This document shows positions 34,129 through 42,062 of a stretch of DNA of 47,270 nt, piece by piece. Position 1 is the first letter of the stretch. Each line of letters starts with the position of its first letter. Position numbers and translations under genes: made by a program. The DNA is from Acinetobacter geminorum. Its GTDB lineage: Bacteria; Pseudomonadota; Gammaproteobacteria; Pseudomonadales; Moraxellaceae. The notes below the pieces were generated by a model. That model was given only the letters and a program-made list of their open reading frames with translations, searched no databases and was not told where the DNA came from. The stretch covers positions 1 to 47,270 of the forward strand of contig NZ_JABELE010000021.1 in assembly GCF_013009345.1 (NCBI RefSeq), read 5' to 3'.

Positions 34129-34335
34129 TTACTTATCCTCTTTCCAAAGACTGTTGTGATTCACATGTCTGCCCAAATCAATCAGCTTTTGCATATCCTC
34201 TATAGATAGACCGTGATAACGTGCAAATGCATCAACGCTTAAAAAGTCGTTGTAATACTGAATATAGAGGTCGTTAAGGCGTGTAGTGATTGCATTAACC
34301 ATCTCGCTCATTAGCTCGTTTTGTTTTATAGGCAT
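34129..34335 (-). CDS. small protein (60-68 aa), possible HTH
   Basis: MSEMVNAITTRLNDLYIQYYNDFLSVDAFARYHGLSIEDMQKLIDLGRHV has the rhythm of a helix-turn-helix. ATG at 34311 (after GAGCTA) is a better start than 34335. No family recognised. Confidence 0.5.
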   Translation of the reverse strand: MPIKQNELMSEMVNAITTRLNDLYIQYYNDFLSVDAFARYHGLSIEDMQKLIDLGRHVNHNSLWKEDK

Positions 34336-34431
34336 GACTGTAAAACTCTATGTGTACTTTGATGCATAACAGTGTATAGAGATAGAGCAGGAAACAAAGC
34401 TAGAAAACTAAAAATCCATTTATATAGCTGT

Positions 34432-35055
34432 GTAGATAGATTTCTATATTTCTACATAAGTGCCTAGGCATGCATATTGGAATATGGCGATGTGTGGCGA
34501 TTGGTGCATTGCCTCAACCCTAGATAGAGAGGTGCAGGTATAATAGTGGTATGGGTGAAGCTGGAAGTGGAGCTGTTCGGCTTACCTATGTGCGCCGTGG
34601 TGTGCTTGGTTATAAAAATAAGAATGTCGCCCGAAGTTTTGATTTTTATATTTCCTGTTGGTCAAAGGAATGGCTAGGTAGACGATTGATTGAAACACAC
34701 AATTCTTTGGCTCACTCCGTTCGCCTTTCTTTTGCCATCTTATCTTTCTACTACATGTGTATTATCCTCTATCTCTATCCTTATACCTGTGTCACTATCT
34801 ACATATCTATATAGATAAATAATTAGCTATTTTCTTTATTACTGATCTATCTCTATCTACGCTTACCTATGCCTATCCGTATAGTATTATTGTTATCTAT
34901 CTATATAGATTTCTACATTAATAGATAGTTATACATGCTTTTTATCTCTATCTGATTGGCTTTTTATATTGATAGTTTTCTACATTTCTATATAGATAGA
35001 TTGCTTGTATATTTACTCGAACTATATATCTATATGGATTTCTATATTTCTATAA
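34432..35055. repeat. cluster of TCTATATAGA / TTTCTACAT repeats
   Basis: At least five blocks resembling the repeats upstream of parA. They may be additional binding sites for the partition adaptor. Confidence 0.5.
34551..34660 (+). ncRNA. candidate small RNA, copy B
   Basis: TATAAT at 34539-34544 precedes it. The core 34604-34647 repeats copy A at 32897-32939 with a few substitutions and one indel. AAAAATAAGAA can pair with TTTTGATTTTT around a GC loop to form a terminator-like end. CTAGGCATGC lies upstream at 34464-34473. Confidence 0.4.
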
Positions 35056-35160
35056 GTATTGGTGTATAAGTGTTTGCCAATATTTGTTTTTATCTCTATC
35101 ACTTCTTATACGTTTGAGGATTTTATTAAGCCGCGCATCTATATCTCTACGCTTACCGAG

Positions 35161-35268
35161 ACTTGGGTGTACTTGGGTATTCCGAGAGTTTTCGAATATA
35201 TAAATATATCTTCTTAGAACATTCTTATATTACTTATTTTCGGAAATGTAGGCGCGGTTCACTTGGGT
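35161..35268 (+). promoter_or_regulatory. ACTTGGGT/TTTTCGGAA control module, copy 3
   Basis: ACTTGGGT at 35161-35168 and 35171-35178, TATTCCGAGAGTTTTCGAATATAT, an AT-rich spacer, TTTTCGGAAATG (about 35238), and another ACTTGGGT at 35261-35268. The order matches the modules at 16.7 and 23.4 kb. The following frames are not convincing genes, so here it may be an orphan. Confidence 0.5.
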
Positions 35269-35661
35269 TTTTAGAGATTCTTCTCATGTATCTTTCAAAC
35301 CGACATAAATGCTATCGTATTTCTTCACGGTTTCGCGTATTTCGCATTTTAGAACTTAAGATGATTGCTTTTATATCTTGCGCTTAAAGTTGCTTAAAAC
35401 GCTCTAAAAAAGCGAAATAGAGTAGAGTTATAAAAACGATTAATTCACACCAAAATCAGCTTTAATTGCCTGAAGGAAAATGCCTAAGTATTAATTTGGA
35501 AAAATGCCTTAAAAATCAAATGCCTATAATTGAATTTCTGTGTTTGTTGTTGGCTTGTGGACTTATGTTGTTGATTAGCCTGATTTTTAACAAATTTTGC
35601 CTGTTTTTAAGCTATTTGGGGTTACTATAATGGGCATATGTCTTAAATGAGTCTCTAATAC

Positions 35662-35991
35662 ATGCTTACTGTATTTATTGTTTTAGTTGCCTTGTTTGTT
35701 ATAGCACTAATGGTTAAGACGCATAACGAGAGAAATAAGGCGGCAAGATTAAGCCGACTTTCATTGAAAGCATCTGAGGCTTTGGTAAATGCATCTATGC
35801 ATAAGATGAGACTTGCCTCAATGTCTCCAGAAGAGGCTTTTATTGAAACTCTAACCGATGAAGAACGTGAAATATATTTCAGCCTCACAACTGCACTTGA
35901 GAAATTAACTTTTAAGGTTGATATTGCAGGTAACAGAATTAAGAAACAAAGCAATGGCGTTAAACAGATCAACAAACTACTAAATGCTTAA
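35662..35991 (+). CDS. single-pass membrane protein (109 aa)
   Basis: One N-terminal hydrophobic segment (VFIVLVALFVIALMV) then a charged, helical cytosolic part. A perfect TATAAT lies at 35626-35631. The opposite-strand frame covering it is hydrophobic/Ser-rich and looks like a shadow. No family recognised. Confidence 0.55.
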   Translation: MLTVFIVLVALFVIALMVKTHNERNKAARLSRLSLKASEALVNASMHKMRLASMSPEEAFIETLTDEEREIYFSLTTALEKLTFKVDIAGNRIKKQSNGVKQINKLLNA

Positions 35992-36060
35992 AATTATAAA
36001 TATGCCTTTTGTATTTTTGGAATTGTCGCTACTAATCAAATTGAACAAATGAGGTGACTT

Positions 36061-36282
36061 ATGTTGATCATGATTGTTGGAATGGTGCTGGTAGCGTTAT
36101 CTGTCTACCGCGGTGTTGCCCTGAGTAAGTATTTACATAGCCCGTCGGTATCGCACTCAACCAGTAGTCTGTATATGCAGGAGATGGTGGTCACGCGAAT
36201 TAAACAGGCTTGGTATTGTGTTGTAGGTTTTACAGGATCAACAATGATTGCGATGGGAGTGGGGTTAACTTGGTTCATTTAA
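36061..36282 (+). CDS. small membrane protein (73 aa, two segments)
   Basis: Hydrophobic segments at about residues 2-20 and 50-72, with a polar loop between. GAGGTG precedes the ATG at good spacing. It follows the single-pass membrane gene and may be in its operon. Function unknown. Confidence 0.65.
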   Translation: MLIMIVGMVLVALSVYRGVALSKYLHSPSVSHSTSSLYMQEMVVTRIKQAWYCVVGFTGSTMIAMGVGLTWFI

Positions 36283-36296
36283 AATAAAAGGCTAGC

Positions 36297-36812
36297 TTAT
36301 TGCGAGCCTTTCTTTTCTTCATTGTATTGATCGCCTTGTTTTCTATAGGCATCAATTTTCTTTCGAATTTGCTTCATGGCAGCATCATTGAATTTTACTC
36401 TTGGATCTTGTTCACCAAATAAATCATCATGAATAGCCATAAAGCGAATACTTGCCACTTTCATTTCGTGACCATCGGGATGTACTTGGTCAGTATCTTC
36501 AAAAGTTATAACAAGTAAAGGATCGTACTCGCCTTTAACAACGCGGGCGTGATACATATTTAGATAGTATGGAACAGAATTTCGTACAGAAGCCATGTTT
36601 TTGATTCTACCGTAGCGTCTATCGCTATCTTCTATGTATATATCGATGTAACCTTGCTCTCGCCAAAGCTCGATTAGGTTAAAGATGTCTTCTTCGTAAT
36701 CCTCAATGTCTTCAATAGTGAAGCCTATATGTTGACTGATTACGAAGAATAGGTCGTGCAATTCTGCGTGGGAGATGTATTTTCTTTCGAGTTGTTGATC
36801 AGGTTGTGGCAT
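36297..36812 (-). CDS. unknown protein (171 aa)
   Basis: MPQPDQQLERKYISHAELHDLFFVISQHIGF... The frame stays open to 36935, but that part overlaps the 57-aa gene in another frame, so I place the start at 36812 where the two genes overlap by 14 bases. The protein is acidic and mixed alpha/beta, without recognised motifs. Confidence 0.6.
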   Translation of the reverse strand: MPQPDQQLERKYISHAELHDLFFVISQHIGFTIEDIEDYEEDIFNLIELWREQGYIDIYIEDSDRRYGRIKNMASVRNSVPYYLNMYHARVVKGEYDPLLVITFEDTDQVHPDGHEMKVASIRFMAIHDDLFGEQDPRVKFNDAAMKQIRKKIDAYRKQGDQYNEEKKGSQ

Positions 36813-36972
36813 CCCTTTTCGTGCGTTCCTTGGCCGCTTGAAAGGCTCTGCGAAGGTTGCGTCTTGTTTCTTCAGGTGTGCTGCCAGTGATTTTTGTACC
36901 ACCGAAGCCTTCACCCATGCGAACAAGTTCAACAATTGCAGGGTTTACGTTTTGGTTACTCATCTTGTTCAT
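36799..36972 (-). CDS. 57-aa protein MNKMSNQNVNPAIVELVRMG
   Basis: ATG at 36972 has GGAG 7 bases upstream; the frame runs 58 codons to TGA at 36799. The product has a Gly-rich turn (GEGFGGTKITG) and a basic helix (RRNLRRAFQAAKERTKR). It is translationally coupled to the 171-aa gene. It is too short for most gene finders but has a better start context than the overlapping longer frame. Confidence 0.6.
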   Translation of the reverse strand: MNKMSNQNVNPAIVELVRMGEGFGGTKITGSTPEETRRNLRRAFQAAKERTKRDATT

Positions 36973-37040
36973 AACTTTTCTCCATGAGGAGACTGTTGTT
37001 AAGAGATGGCTTACAAATATAAATTTGTGCCATTTCGCTT

Positions 37041-37316
37041 TATAGCTTTAATAAACCGCTTAAATAGTCGGTTGTTTAGTAAATCCAGAAGGCTGCAACC
37101 TTATTGATTCACTTATGCATAAACGCATATTGATAATAAATTTCTATCGGTCGACCCAGAAATTTCTAAGTTTGCATCGTTTATTTTATGCTTTTACGCA
37201 TAATTTGCAATAGCGAATATTTCAAAATGAAACTATCCCTATCTAAATTAGAAATGAAATTTCTATGTAGAAATGTAGATATATAGAAATCTACAGATAT
37301 TTTAAGCCATTAATTT
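37041..37316. other. gene-free region with partition-like repeats
   Basis: Contains TTTCTATGTAGAAATGTAG and ATATATAGAAATCTAC (37259-37294), inverted forms of the TTTCTA/CTATATAG repeats. Otherwise AT-rich with no frame of note. Confidence 0.5.
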
Positions 37317-37544
37317 TTAATGTTTATATGTGAATTTTTCTTTTAAGACTTCAAAACAATCTTGATCAATTTCTTGTTTTTGATGATTAAACTTAAAAAC
37401 ATAATGTTGACCGTTCTTTTCATATTTAGCAAAACCGCAACTTACTTGGATGTGAATAGATTCGTTTGTTTCATCTTTATCCATTTTGTGAGTAACAGAA
37501 GCACCTTTTCGCTCATACGCCAGCAAATCAAAGAATTTAGCCAT
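37317..37544 (-). CDS. small protein (about 75 aa) of unknown function
   Basis: MAKFFDLLAYERKGASVTHKMDKDETNESIHIQVSCGFAKYEKNGQHYVF: likely start at 37544, though in-frame ATGs exist at 37568 and 37646. Mixed polar sequence with strands; no family recognised. Confidence 0.5.
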   Translation of the reverse strand: MAKFFDLLAYERKGASVTHKMDKDETNESIHIQVSCGFAKYEKNGQHYVFKFNHQKQEIDQDCFEVLKEKFTYKH

Positions 37545-37762
37545 CGGTGTTCTTTCGTTTGGTGTCATTTTGAGTCTTACTAAATAATGGTGCAGGGCAA
37601 GATGTGATCTGCATATCAATCCGTTGATCATCCACGCCCTAAACAAACTATCGGCTTGCTTAAGGTTAGATTGACTGGTTGCCAGTTATTCCCCTGCATG
37701 GGCAACTCCGCGCGACATTAATAAATGTTTTGACTAATAAAGTCTCATCAGGCACGGTTGAA

Positions 37763-37838
37763 TGGCTGCCTAGAATGGGCTCGAACCAGTGACCAACGGA
37801 TTAACAGTCCGCTGCTCTACCTACTGAGCTACTACGCA
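37763..37838 (-). tRNA. tRNA-Asn (GUU) with encoded CCA
   Basis: Leftward 76-base cloverleaf: D-arm GCTC-AGTAGGTA-GAGC, anticodon arm CGGACTGTTAATCCG with anticodon GTT, T-loop TTCGAGC and 3' CCA. The acceptor stem TGCGTAG/CTAGGCA has one G-G mismatch and the T-stem has one C-T mismatch, so it is divergent but foldable. Phage tRNAs often boost translation of phage codons. Confidence 0.75.
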
Positions 37839-37874
37839 ATATAGTTATATAATTATATGGATTTATAACTACTT

Positions 37875-37906
37875 ATCTATATAGAAATATAGAAATCTAA
37901 ATAGAT
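37875..37906. repeat. CTATATAGAAATATAGAAATC repeat block beside the IS3 element
   Basis: ATCTATATAGAAATATAGAAATCTAAATAGAT, an AT-rich partially palindromic block of the same family as the repeats near parA; it abuts the left end of the IS. Confidence 0.45.
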
Positions 37907-37951
37907 AAAAAATGAACCATACCGGGTTTGCCGGAGACCTTTTTATTTAAG

Positions 37952-38854
37952 TTAGGCCACCTGACCTAACGGGTTAATCTTATCATAGTACATTGCTTCA
38001 AACTCAAAAGGCGATACATAACCCAGTGCACTGTGTACACGCTTTTTTTTGAACCAATCTACCCAGTTTAGTGTCGCAAGTTGTACATCTGCTAAACCTT
38101 GCCAATCTGCTTTTAGATATTCAATCACCTCTGTTTTGTATAAGCCATTCACCGTTTCAGCCAAAGCATTATCGTATGAATCACCATTCGTACCGACTGA
38201 TGCTCGTAAATTTGCTGCTTCTAAACGATGGGTATAACGAATGGAAAGATATTGCACACCTCTGTCGGAATGATGAATCACATTCTTTGGCATGCCTCGA
38301 TCATGCAATGCTTGCTCTAATGCATCGAGCACTATATCTGTATTCATTCGTGTAGATACTTTCCAGCCAACAATTGCTCGTGAGAACACATCAATAATAA
38401 AGGCGGTATAGACCCAGCCTGAATGAGTTTGAATATACGTAAAGTCACTGACCCACAGTTGGTCAGGATGATCAGCAGTAAAATTACGTTTCACTAAATC
38501 ATCTGCTCGTTTTTGGTCATCTCGGCTACGGGTGGTTTGTTTGTTCTTACCTCGCCAAACACCTTGTATACCTAGCTTTTTCATTAATCGAGCAACAGTA
38601 CAGCGTGCAATAACATAACCTTCACGTTTCAGTTGTTGCCAAACTTTACGTACACCATATCGACCTGAACTTTCTTTCCAAATTCGTTTAATTTGTTCAG
38701 CATGATGCAAATCATGTAGATCTCGCTTTGCTCGATGTTCTGGGTTTTCAGCAATATCTAGTGTTCGATAATAGGTAGAAGCTGAGATCGGTAAAATCCT
38801 ACAAATCGCCTCAACACCATATAACGCCTTATTGTTATGGATGAAATCCACCAT
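37952..38854 (-). CDS. IS3-family transposase OrfB
   Basis: A 300-residue integrase-core protein: WVSDFTYIQT (first Asp), VIHHSDRGVQY (second Asp) and AETVNGLYKTE (catalytic Glu). It is expressed as an OrfAB fusion by frameshifting at a TTTTTTC stretch, or by coupling at TAATG. Confidence 0.94.
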   Translation of the reverse strand: MVDFIHNNKALYGVEAICRILPISASTYYRTLDIAENPEHRAKRDLHDLHHAEQIKRIWKESSGRYGVRKVWQQLKREGYVIARCTVARLMKKLGIQGVWRGKNKQTTRSRDDQKRADDLVKRNFTADHPDQLWVSDFTYIQTHSGWVYTAFIIDVFSRAIVGWKVSTRMNTDIVLDALEQALHDRGMPKNVIHHSDRGVQYLSIRYTHRLEAANLRASVGTNGDSYDNALAETVNGLYKTEVIEYLKADWQGLADVQLATLNWVDWFKKKRVHSALGYVSPFEFEAMYYDKINPLGQVA

Positions 38855-39171
38855 TATTTGTGTGGGCGGTCGAGCTCCGCCTGGGCGAAAAAAGCGGCTG
38901 CTTTACGCAGAATTTCATTGGCACGCTTTAATTCTTTGATTTCACGTTCCATTTGCTTCATTTTTTCTTGATCAGAGATCTGTTGTACTTTGATAGGATT
39001 TTGCTCATCTAAATGCTTTTGATGCCAAGCACGAAGTGTTTCAGGAGTACAACCAATCTTAGGCGCAATAGCTGTGATCGCAGCCCAATTAGATGGATAG
39101 TCTTTTTCAGATTCAATCAATAATTGAACCGCTCTTTCTCTGATTTCAGGGGTATATTTTAATTTGGTCAT
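38854..39171 (-). CDS. IS3-family transposase OrfA
   Basis: A 105-residue HTH protein (YTPEIRERAVQLLIE...CTPETLRAWHQKH) with a leucine-zipper-like tail (MKQMEREIKELKRANEILRKA). It ends beside a slippery T6C run. Confidence 0.92.
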   Translation of the reverse strand: MTKLKYTPEIRERAVQLLIESEKDYPSNWAAITAIAPKIGCTPETLRAWHQKHLDEQNPIKVQQISDQEKMKQMEREIKELKRANEILRKAAAFFAQAELDRPHK

Positions 39172-39218
39172 CGGAACATTCTCTCAGAATACTGAGTCTC
39201 CGACAAACCCGGTACGGT

Positions 39219-39434
39219 TCATGATGTAGATTCTGATACATCTACTTCTAAGTACTTGCACCTTACTAAAACTCGCAATCCCACATACATCAGTCGCCGA
39301 TGTTGTTTAGTTTTAGATTTTTTACCAATGATCATTTTTTCCCAAAAATGTTTAGCCTGCCAATTTTTAATTTCATAATTTGTAAAGATGTCCATAAACT
39401 CATTGTAAAAAGGTAGATGTACGGAATTTTTCAT
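39219..39434 (-). pseudogene. 3'-truncated gene interrupted by the IS3 element
   Basis: The frame runs leftward from ATG 39434 into the IS end; its stop is in the IS terminal repeat, so the native C-terminus is missing. Product MKNSVHLPFYNEFMDIFTNYEIKNWQ...: not recognised. It is divergent from a controller-type XRE gene with C-boxes between, which suggests a methylase or nuclease of a restriction-modification system. Confidence 0.55.
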
Positions 39435-39459
39435 AATGGACTGCCCAGCAAATAAAAGA

Positions 39460-39486
39460 GGATTATAGTCCGTGGATTTATAGTCC
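39460..39486. promoter_or_regulatory. C-box-like operator of a restriction-modification controller
   Basis: GGATTATAGTCC and GTGGATTTATAGTCC in tandem match the ATAGTC-centred C-box pattern bound by controller (C) proteins. They lie between the truncated leftward gene and the rightward XRE gene, the usual place for such boxes. Confidence 0.65.
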
Positions 39487-39527
39487 TCAATTACTGATAT
39501 TACTGTTTTTTATACTTTCCAGTAAAA

Positions 39528-39737
39528 ATGACAGCGTTAGCAGTAAAGATTGGGAAAATTATTCGTCAGAAAAGAACCGAATCAAGCATTACTCAAGAAT
39601 CATTAGCTTTAAAATGTGAAATAGATCGTAGCTATTTAGGGCGTATCGAACGTGGAGAAGTCAATCTGACAGTAGATAAGCTGTATCAAATCGCACAGGT
39701 TTTACAAATTAGCCCCAAAGACTTATTACCAGATTAA
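39528..39737 (+). CDS. controller (C) protein-like XRE regulator
   Basis: A 69-residue HTH protein (ITQESLALKCEIDRSYLGRIERGEVNLTVDKLYQIAQVLQI) of the size and style of restriction-modification C proteins. There is no Shine-Dalgarno; a TATACT -10 at 39511-39516 would give a nearly leaderless mRNA, which is common for C genes. No restriction enzyme follows, so it is probably an orphan. Confidence 0.75.
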   Translation: MTALAVKIGKIIRQKRTESSITQESLALKCEIDRSYLGRIERGEVNLTVDKLYQIAQVLQISPKDLLPD

Positions 39738-39938
39738 AATAGTTTTTTGAACGACACATTTAGTCGCAGAACCTATTATTTTTCTGATTGGCTTAGTTTT
39801 AGAATTTTTGTTTTGCCAAGTACTTCCTGTACTTTAAAATCATCATGCAAAACTTTATACAGAGCCTAAACAATAGAAATTCAGCCATGAATGGCACAAC
39901 TAGCTTACTAGTTCTACCACTCATACTTTGACTTACAA

Positions 39939-40706
39939 TTAAGCAGTTTGTGGCGTTTTGGACTTTTCGATAAAACGCCCAAACATCAACCCAATCTCAA
40001 AAAGTAGCCACATCGGAATCGCCAACATTACCATACTAAGAGCGTCTGGTGGCGTAATAAACATCGAAACAAAGAAACAGCCAACAATCACATAACGTCG
40101 ATTTCGAGTCAGTGTTTCCACGGAAACTAAGTTCACCAAAATCAATAATAATGTCGCTACAGGCACTTCAAAAGTTACCCCAAAGACCAAAAATAATTTC
40201 AAGCAAAAACTCAGATAGCTATTAATATCAGTCATTGGTGCAACTGCCTCGGGTGCTGCATGTAAGAAAAATGCCAACACTGCAGGTAAAGTTATAAAGT
40301 ACGCAAACGAGATACCAACATAAAATAATACAATACTTGATACGAGCAATGGTACTGCAATACGTTTTTCTTGCTTATACAAAGCTGGCGTGATGAAAAG
40401 CCAAATCTGGTACAGAATGTATGGCATCACCACGATTACTGCGATAAAAAAGCTGAGCTTAAATGGTGCCATAAATGTCGTGGTAATATCCGTGGCAATC
40501 ATGGTCGCATCTGCAGGAAGCTGTAAACGCAAAGGCTTTGAAAGCACTTCATACAAGTCATTGGCAAATGGAATCATGCTAAAGAATGCGGCAAAAACCG
40601 CAATCAATATCCGCATCAAGTATTTACGCAGTTCAATCACATGCGACATCAATGGCATAGACTGCAACGGCTGATCACTTTGTTGAGTTTGTGAAGAAGC
40701 CATCAT
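39939..40706 (-). CDS. tatC: Sec-independent translocase TatC
   Basis: A 255-residue protein with six membrane segments and the TatC features PLMSHVIELRKYL, MAPFKLSFF, FGVTFEVPV and FITPPDALS. It forms the Tat receptor with TatB. The start is adjacent to the tatB stop. Confidence 0.95.
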   Translation of the reverse strand: MMASSQTQQSDQPLQSMPLMSHVIELRKYLMRILIAVFAAFFSMIPFANDLYEVLSKPLRLQLPADATMIATDITTTFMAPFKLSFFIAVIVVMPYILYQIWLFITPALYKQEKRIAVPLLVSSIVLFYVGISFAYFITLPAVLAFFLHAAPEAVAPMTDINSYLSFCLKLFLVFGVTFEVPVATLLLILVNLVSVETLTRNRRYVIVGCFFVSMFITPPDALSMVMLAIPMWLLFEIGLMFGRFIEKSKTPQTA

Positions 40707-41051
40707 CTACTCTCCTATACTTTGTGCAGGTTGTTGAGCAGCTGGATTACTTTGCCCTTGTTGCGCTTTTGTACTCGCAATATCTTCAGCACTCTTTCTC
40801 ATTTCAACCAACTGCTGTTGCATATCTCGTTCTACTGCACGGATTTGATCAAGTTCACGCTGAACTTGTTCTTTCATCTCGAGCAGATTGAGCTCCTTCT
40901 CAATATCGTGCTGCACGCTATGCATTAAGCGTCGAGCTTTTCCATACCATCGCCCTACTGTACGCATTGCTTGTGGTAACTTGTCAGGACCAAGCACCAC
41001 AATAGCGACAATACCAAACAGTAAGATTTCACTAAATCCCATATCTAACAT
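40707..41051 (-). CDS. tatB: Sec-independent translocase TatB
   Basis: A 114-residue protein: N-terminal membrane helix (GFSEILLFGIVAIVVLGPDKLP), hinge, amphipathic helix and a long charged coiled coil. Glu at position 8 and the GPDKLP turn are characteristic. Confidence 0.95.
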   Translation of the reverse strand: MLDMGFSEILLFGIVAIVVLGPDKLPQAMRTVGRWYGKARRLMHSVQHDIEKELNLLEMKEQVQRELDQIRAVERDMQQQLVEMRKSAEDIASTKAQQGQSNPAAQQPAQSIGE

Positions 41052-41084
41052 TGGTTAAACCACCTTTATGCCAAATGATGAAAA

Positions 41085-41312
41085 TTACTTTTGCGTATGT
41101 GACGCATCTCGAACGGTATGACTAGACACATCAATCACCGAAGTATCTTCGGCAAGTAGTTTTTGATCTTGATCTTCATTTTTTACTGAATCTTTAAAAT
41201 CCTTAACCGCACCACCTAGGTCACGACCCAGCCCTTTGAGCTTCGATGTACCAAAAAGCAAAACAACAATAATCAAGAACAATAAAATATGCCAAATTGA
41301 TAGACCTGCCAT
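41085..41312 (-). CDS. tatA: Sec-independent translocase TatA
   Basis: A 75-residue protein with the short helix SIWHILLFLIIVVLLFG, the FGTSKLKGLGRDLG hinge and an acidic tail. It forms the translocation pore. The tatABC order is that of a chromosomal operon, unusual beside a plasmid backbone. Confidence 0.95.
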   Translation of the reverse strand: MAGLSIWHILLFLIIVVLLFGTSKLKGLGRDLGGAVKDFKDSVKNEDQDQKLLAEDTSVIDVSSHTVRDASHTQK

Positions 41313-41543
41313 TTCACAACCCTCACCTAAACAAAAAAATAACTTAAAATAAATACTACACCAAAGAACTTAAAAATAAATAAAAAATTAAAAATAAATT
41401 ATTGTGTCGTCAAATTTTAATCAACCATTATCAGGAAAATTAATTCACACTTTTATTTTACAAGTCTTTATCTAAAACATATAGTAACTGATGCTTATTG
41501 AGCTTAACTACAGCTTTAGCTGTATACAATCGAGGATCAACGC

Positions 41544-42026
41544 ATGAACAATACAATACTTACCACCTTATTATTTGCTTTATTATCATTAAGTTGTGCA
41601 AAGGCAAGCGATAGTGGCATATCACACAACACAAAGTACACGACTACTAAAAGCAGTATTATAGACAGCCAAAACCCTCCGAAAAACAATCAATCAGAAG
41701 GATATTCAAAAGCATATGAAAGGTGCATATCAGACCACAAACAAGGATTCAACCTTGCAGTAGATTGTACGCAAAAAGAATTGGAAGATATTAATAATAA
41801 AATAAATAAAATAAATAAAATATTAGATAATAAAAAACCTCACATAAATAAAAAAAGCATTCAATCTAAATATGAAAATTATGAAAGAATGATGTGCAAT
41901 GATTTAATGAATACATCAAAATTGACTAAATCCAGCTCAATCACACGATCGCAGTGCAAACTTTCACTTCGTCAAAACTATTTAGATAATTTACAAAATA
42001 TACTTTCACCACAGCGACTAGAATAA
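41544..42026 (+). CDS. secreted LprI/DUF1311-like protein
   Basis: A 160-residue protein with a signal peptide (MNNTILTTLLFALLSLSCAKA, likely cut after AKA). The mature part has four cysteines in two C...C pairs and a YERC...DCTQKELEDINNKINKI stretch typical of the DUF1311 (lysozyme-inhibitor LprI) fold. AT-rich coding. Probably periplasmic. Confidence 0.6.
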   Translation: MNNTILTTLLFALLSLSCAKASDSGISHNTKYTTTKSSIIDSQNPPKNNQSEGYSKAYERCISDHKQGFNLAVDCTQKELEDINNKINKINKILDNKKPHINKKSIQSKYENYERMMCNDLMNTSKLTKSSSITRSQCKLSLRQNYLDNLQNILSPQRLE

Positions 42027-42062
42027 CCACCAGAACAATAACTGAAACGGTGTTACCCCACT

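Larger units (their letters stand above)
34336..35661. other. 1.3-kb AT-rich noncoding region with TCTATATAGA repeats
   Basis: Contains many copies of CTATATAG and TTTCTACAT (34432-34459, 34805-34821, 34896-34919, 34978-35000, 35024-35055), a candidate small RNA, and the third ACTTGGGT module. Open frames here are low complexity and lack ribosome sites. A TATAAT at 35626-35631 probably serves the gene at 35662. Confidence 0.6.
37913..39221 (-). mobile_element. IS3-family insertion sequence (about 1.3 kb)
   Basis: Ends start TGAACCATACCGGGTTTG and TGAACCGTACCGGGTTTG. The orfA and orfB genes run leftward. The flanks (AAA and TGA) show no matching 3-bp duplication, which suggests a later rearrangement at one side. 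The ends resemble the IS51-type branch of IS3. Confidence 0.9.

Noticed and set aside
34551..34814. An 87-codon forward frame (MGEAGSGAVRLTYVRR...)
   Set aside because: No ribosome site; it overlaps the repeated RNA-like core and low-complexity AT repeats. More likely a noncoding RNA.
35163..35387. A 74-codon forward frame after the ACTTGGGT module
   Set aside because: It starts inside the repeated module, lacks a Shine-Dalgarno and has no protein-like composition.
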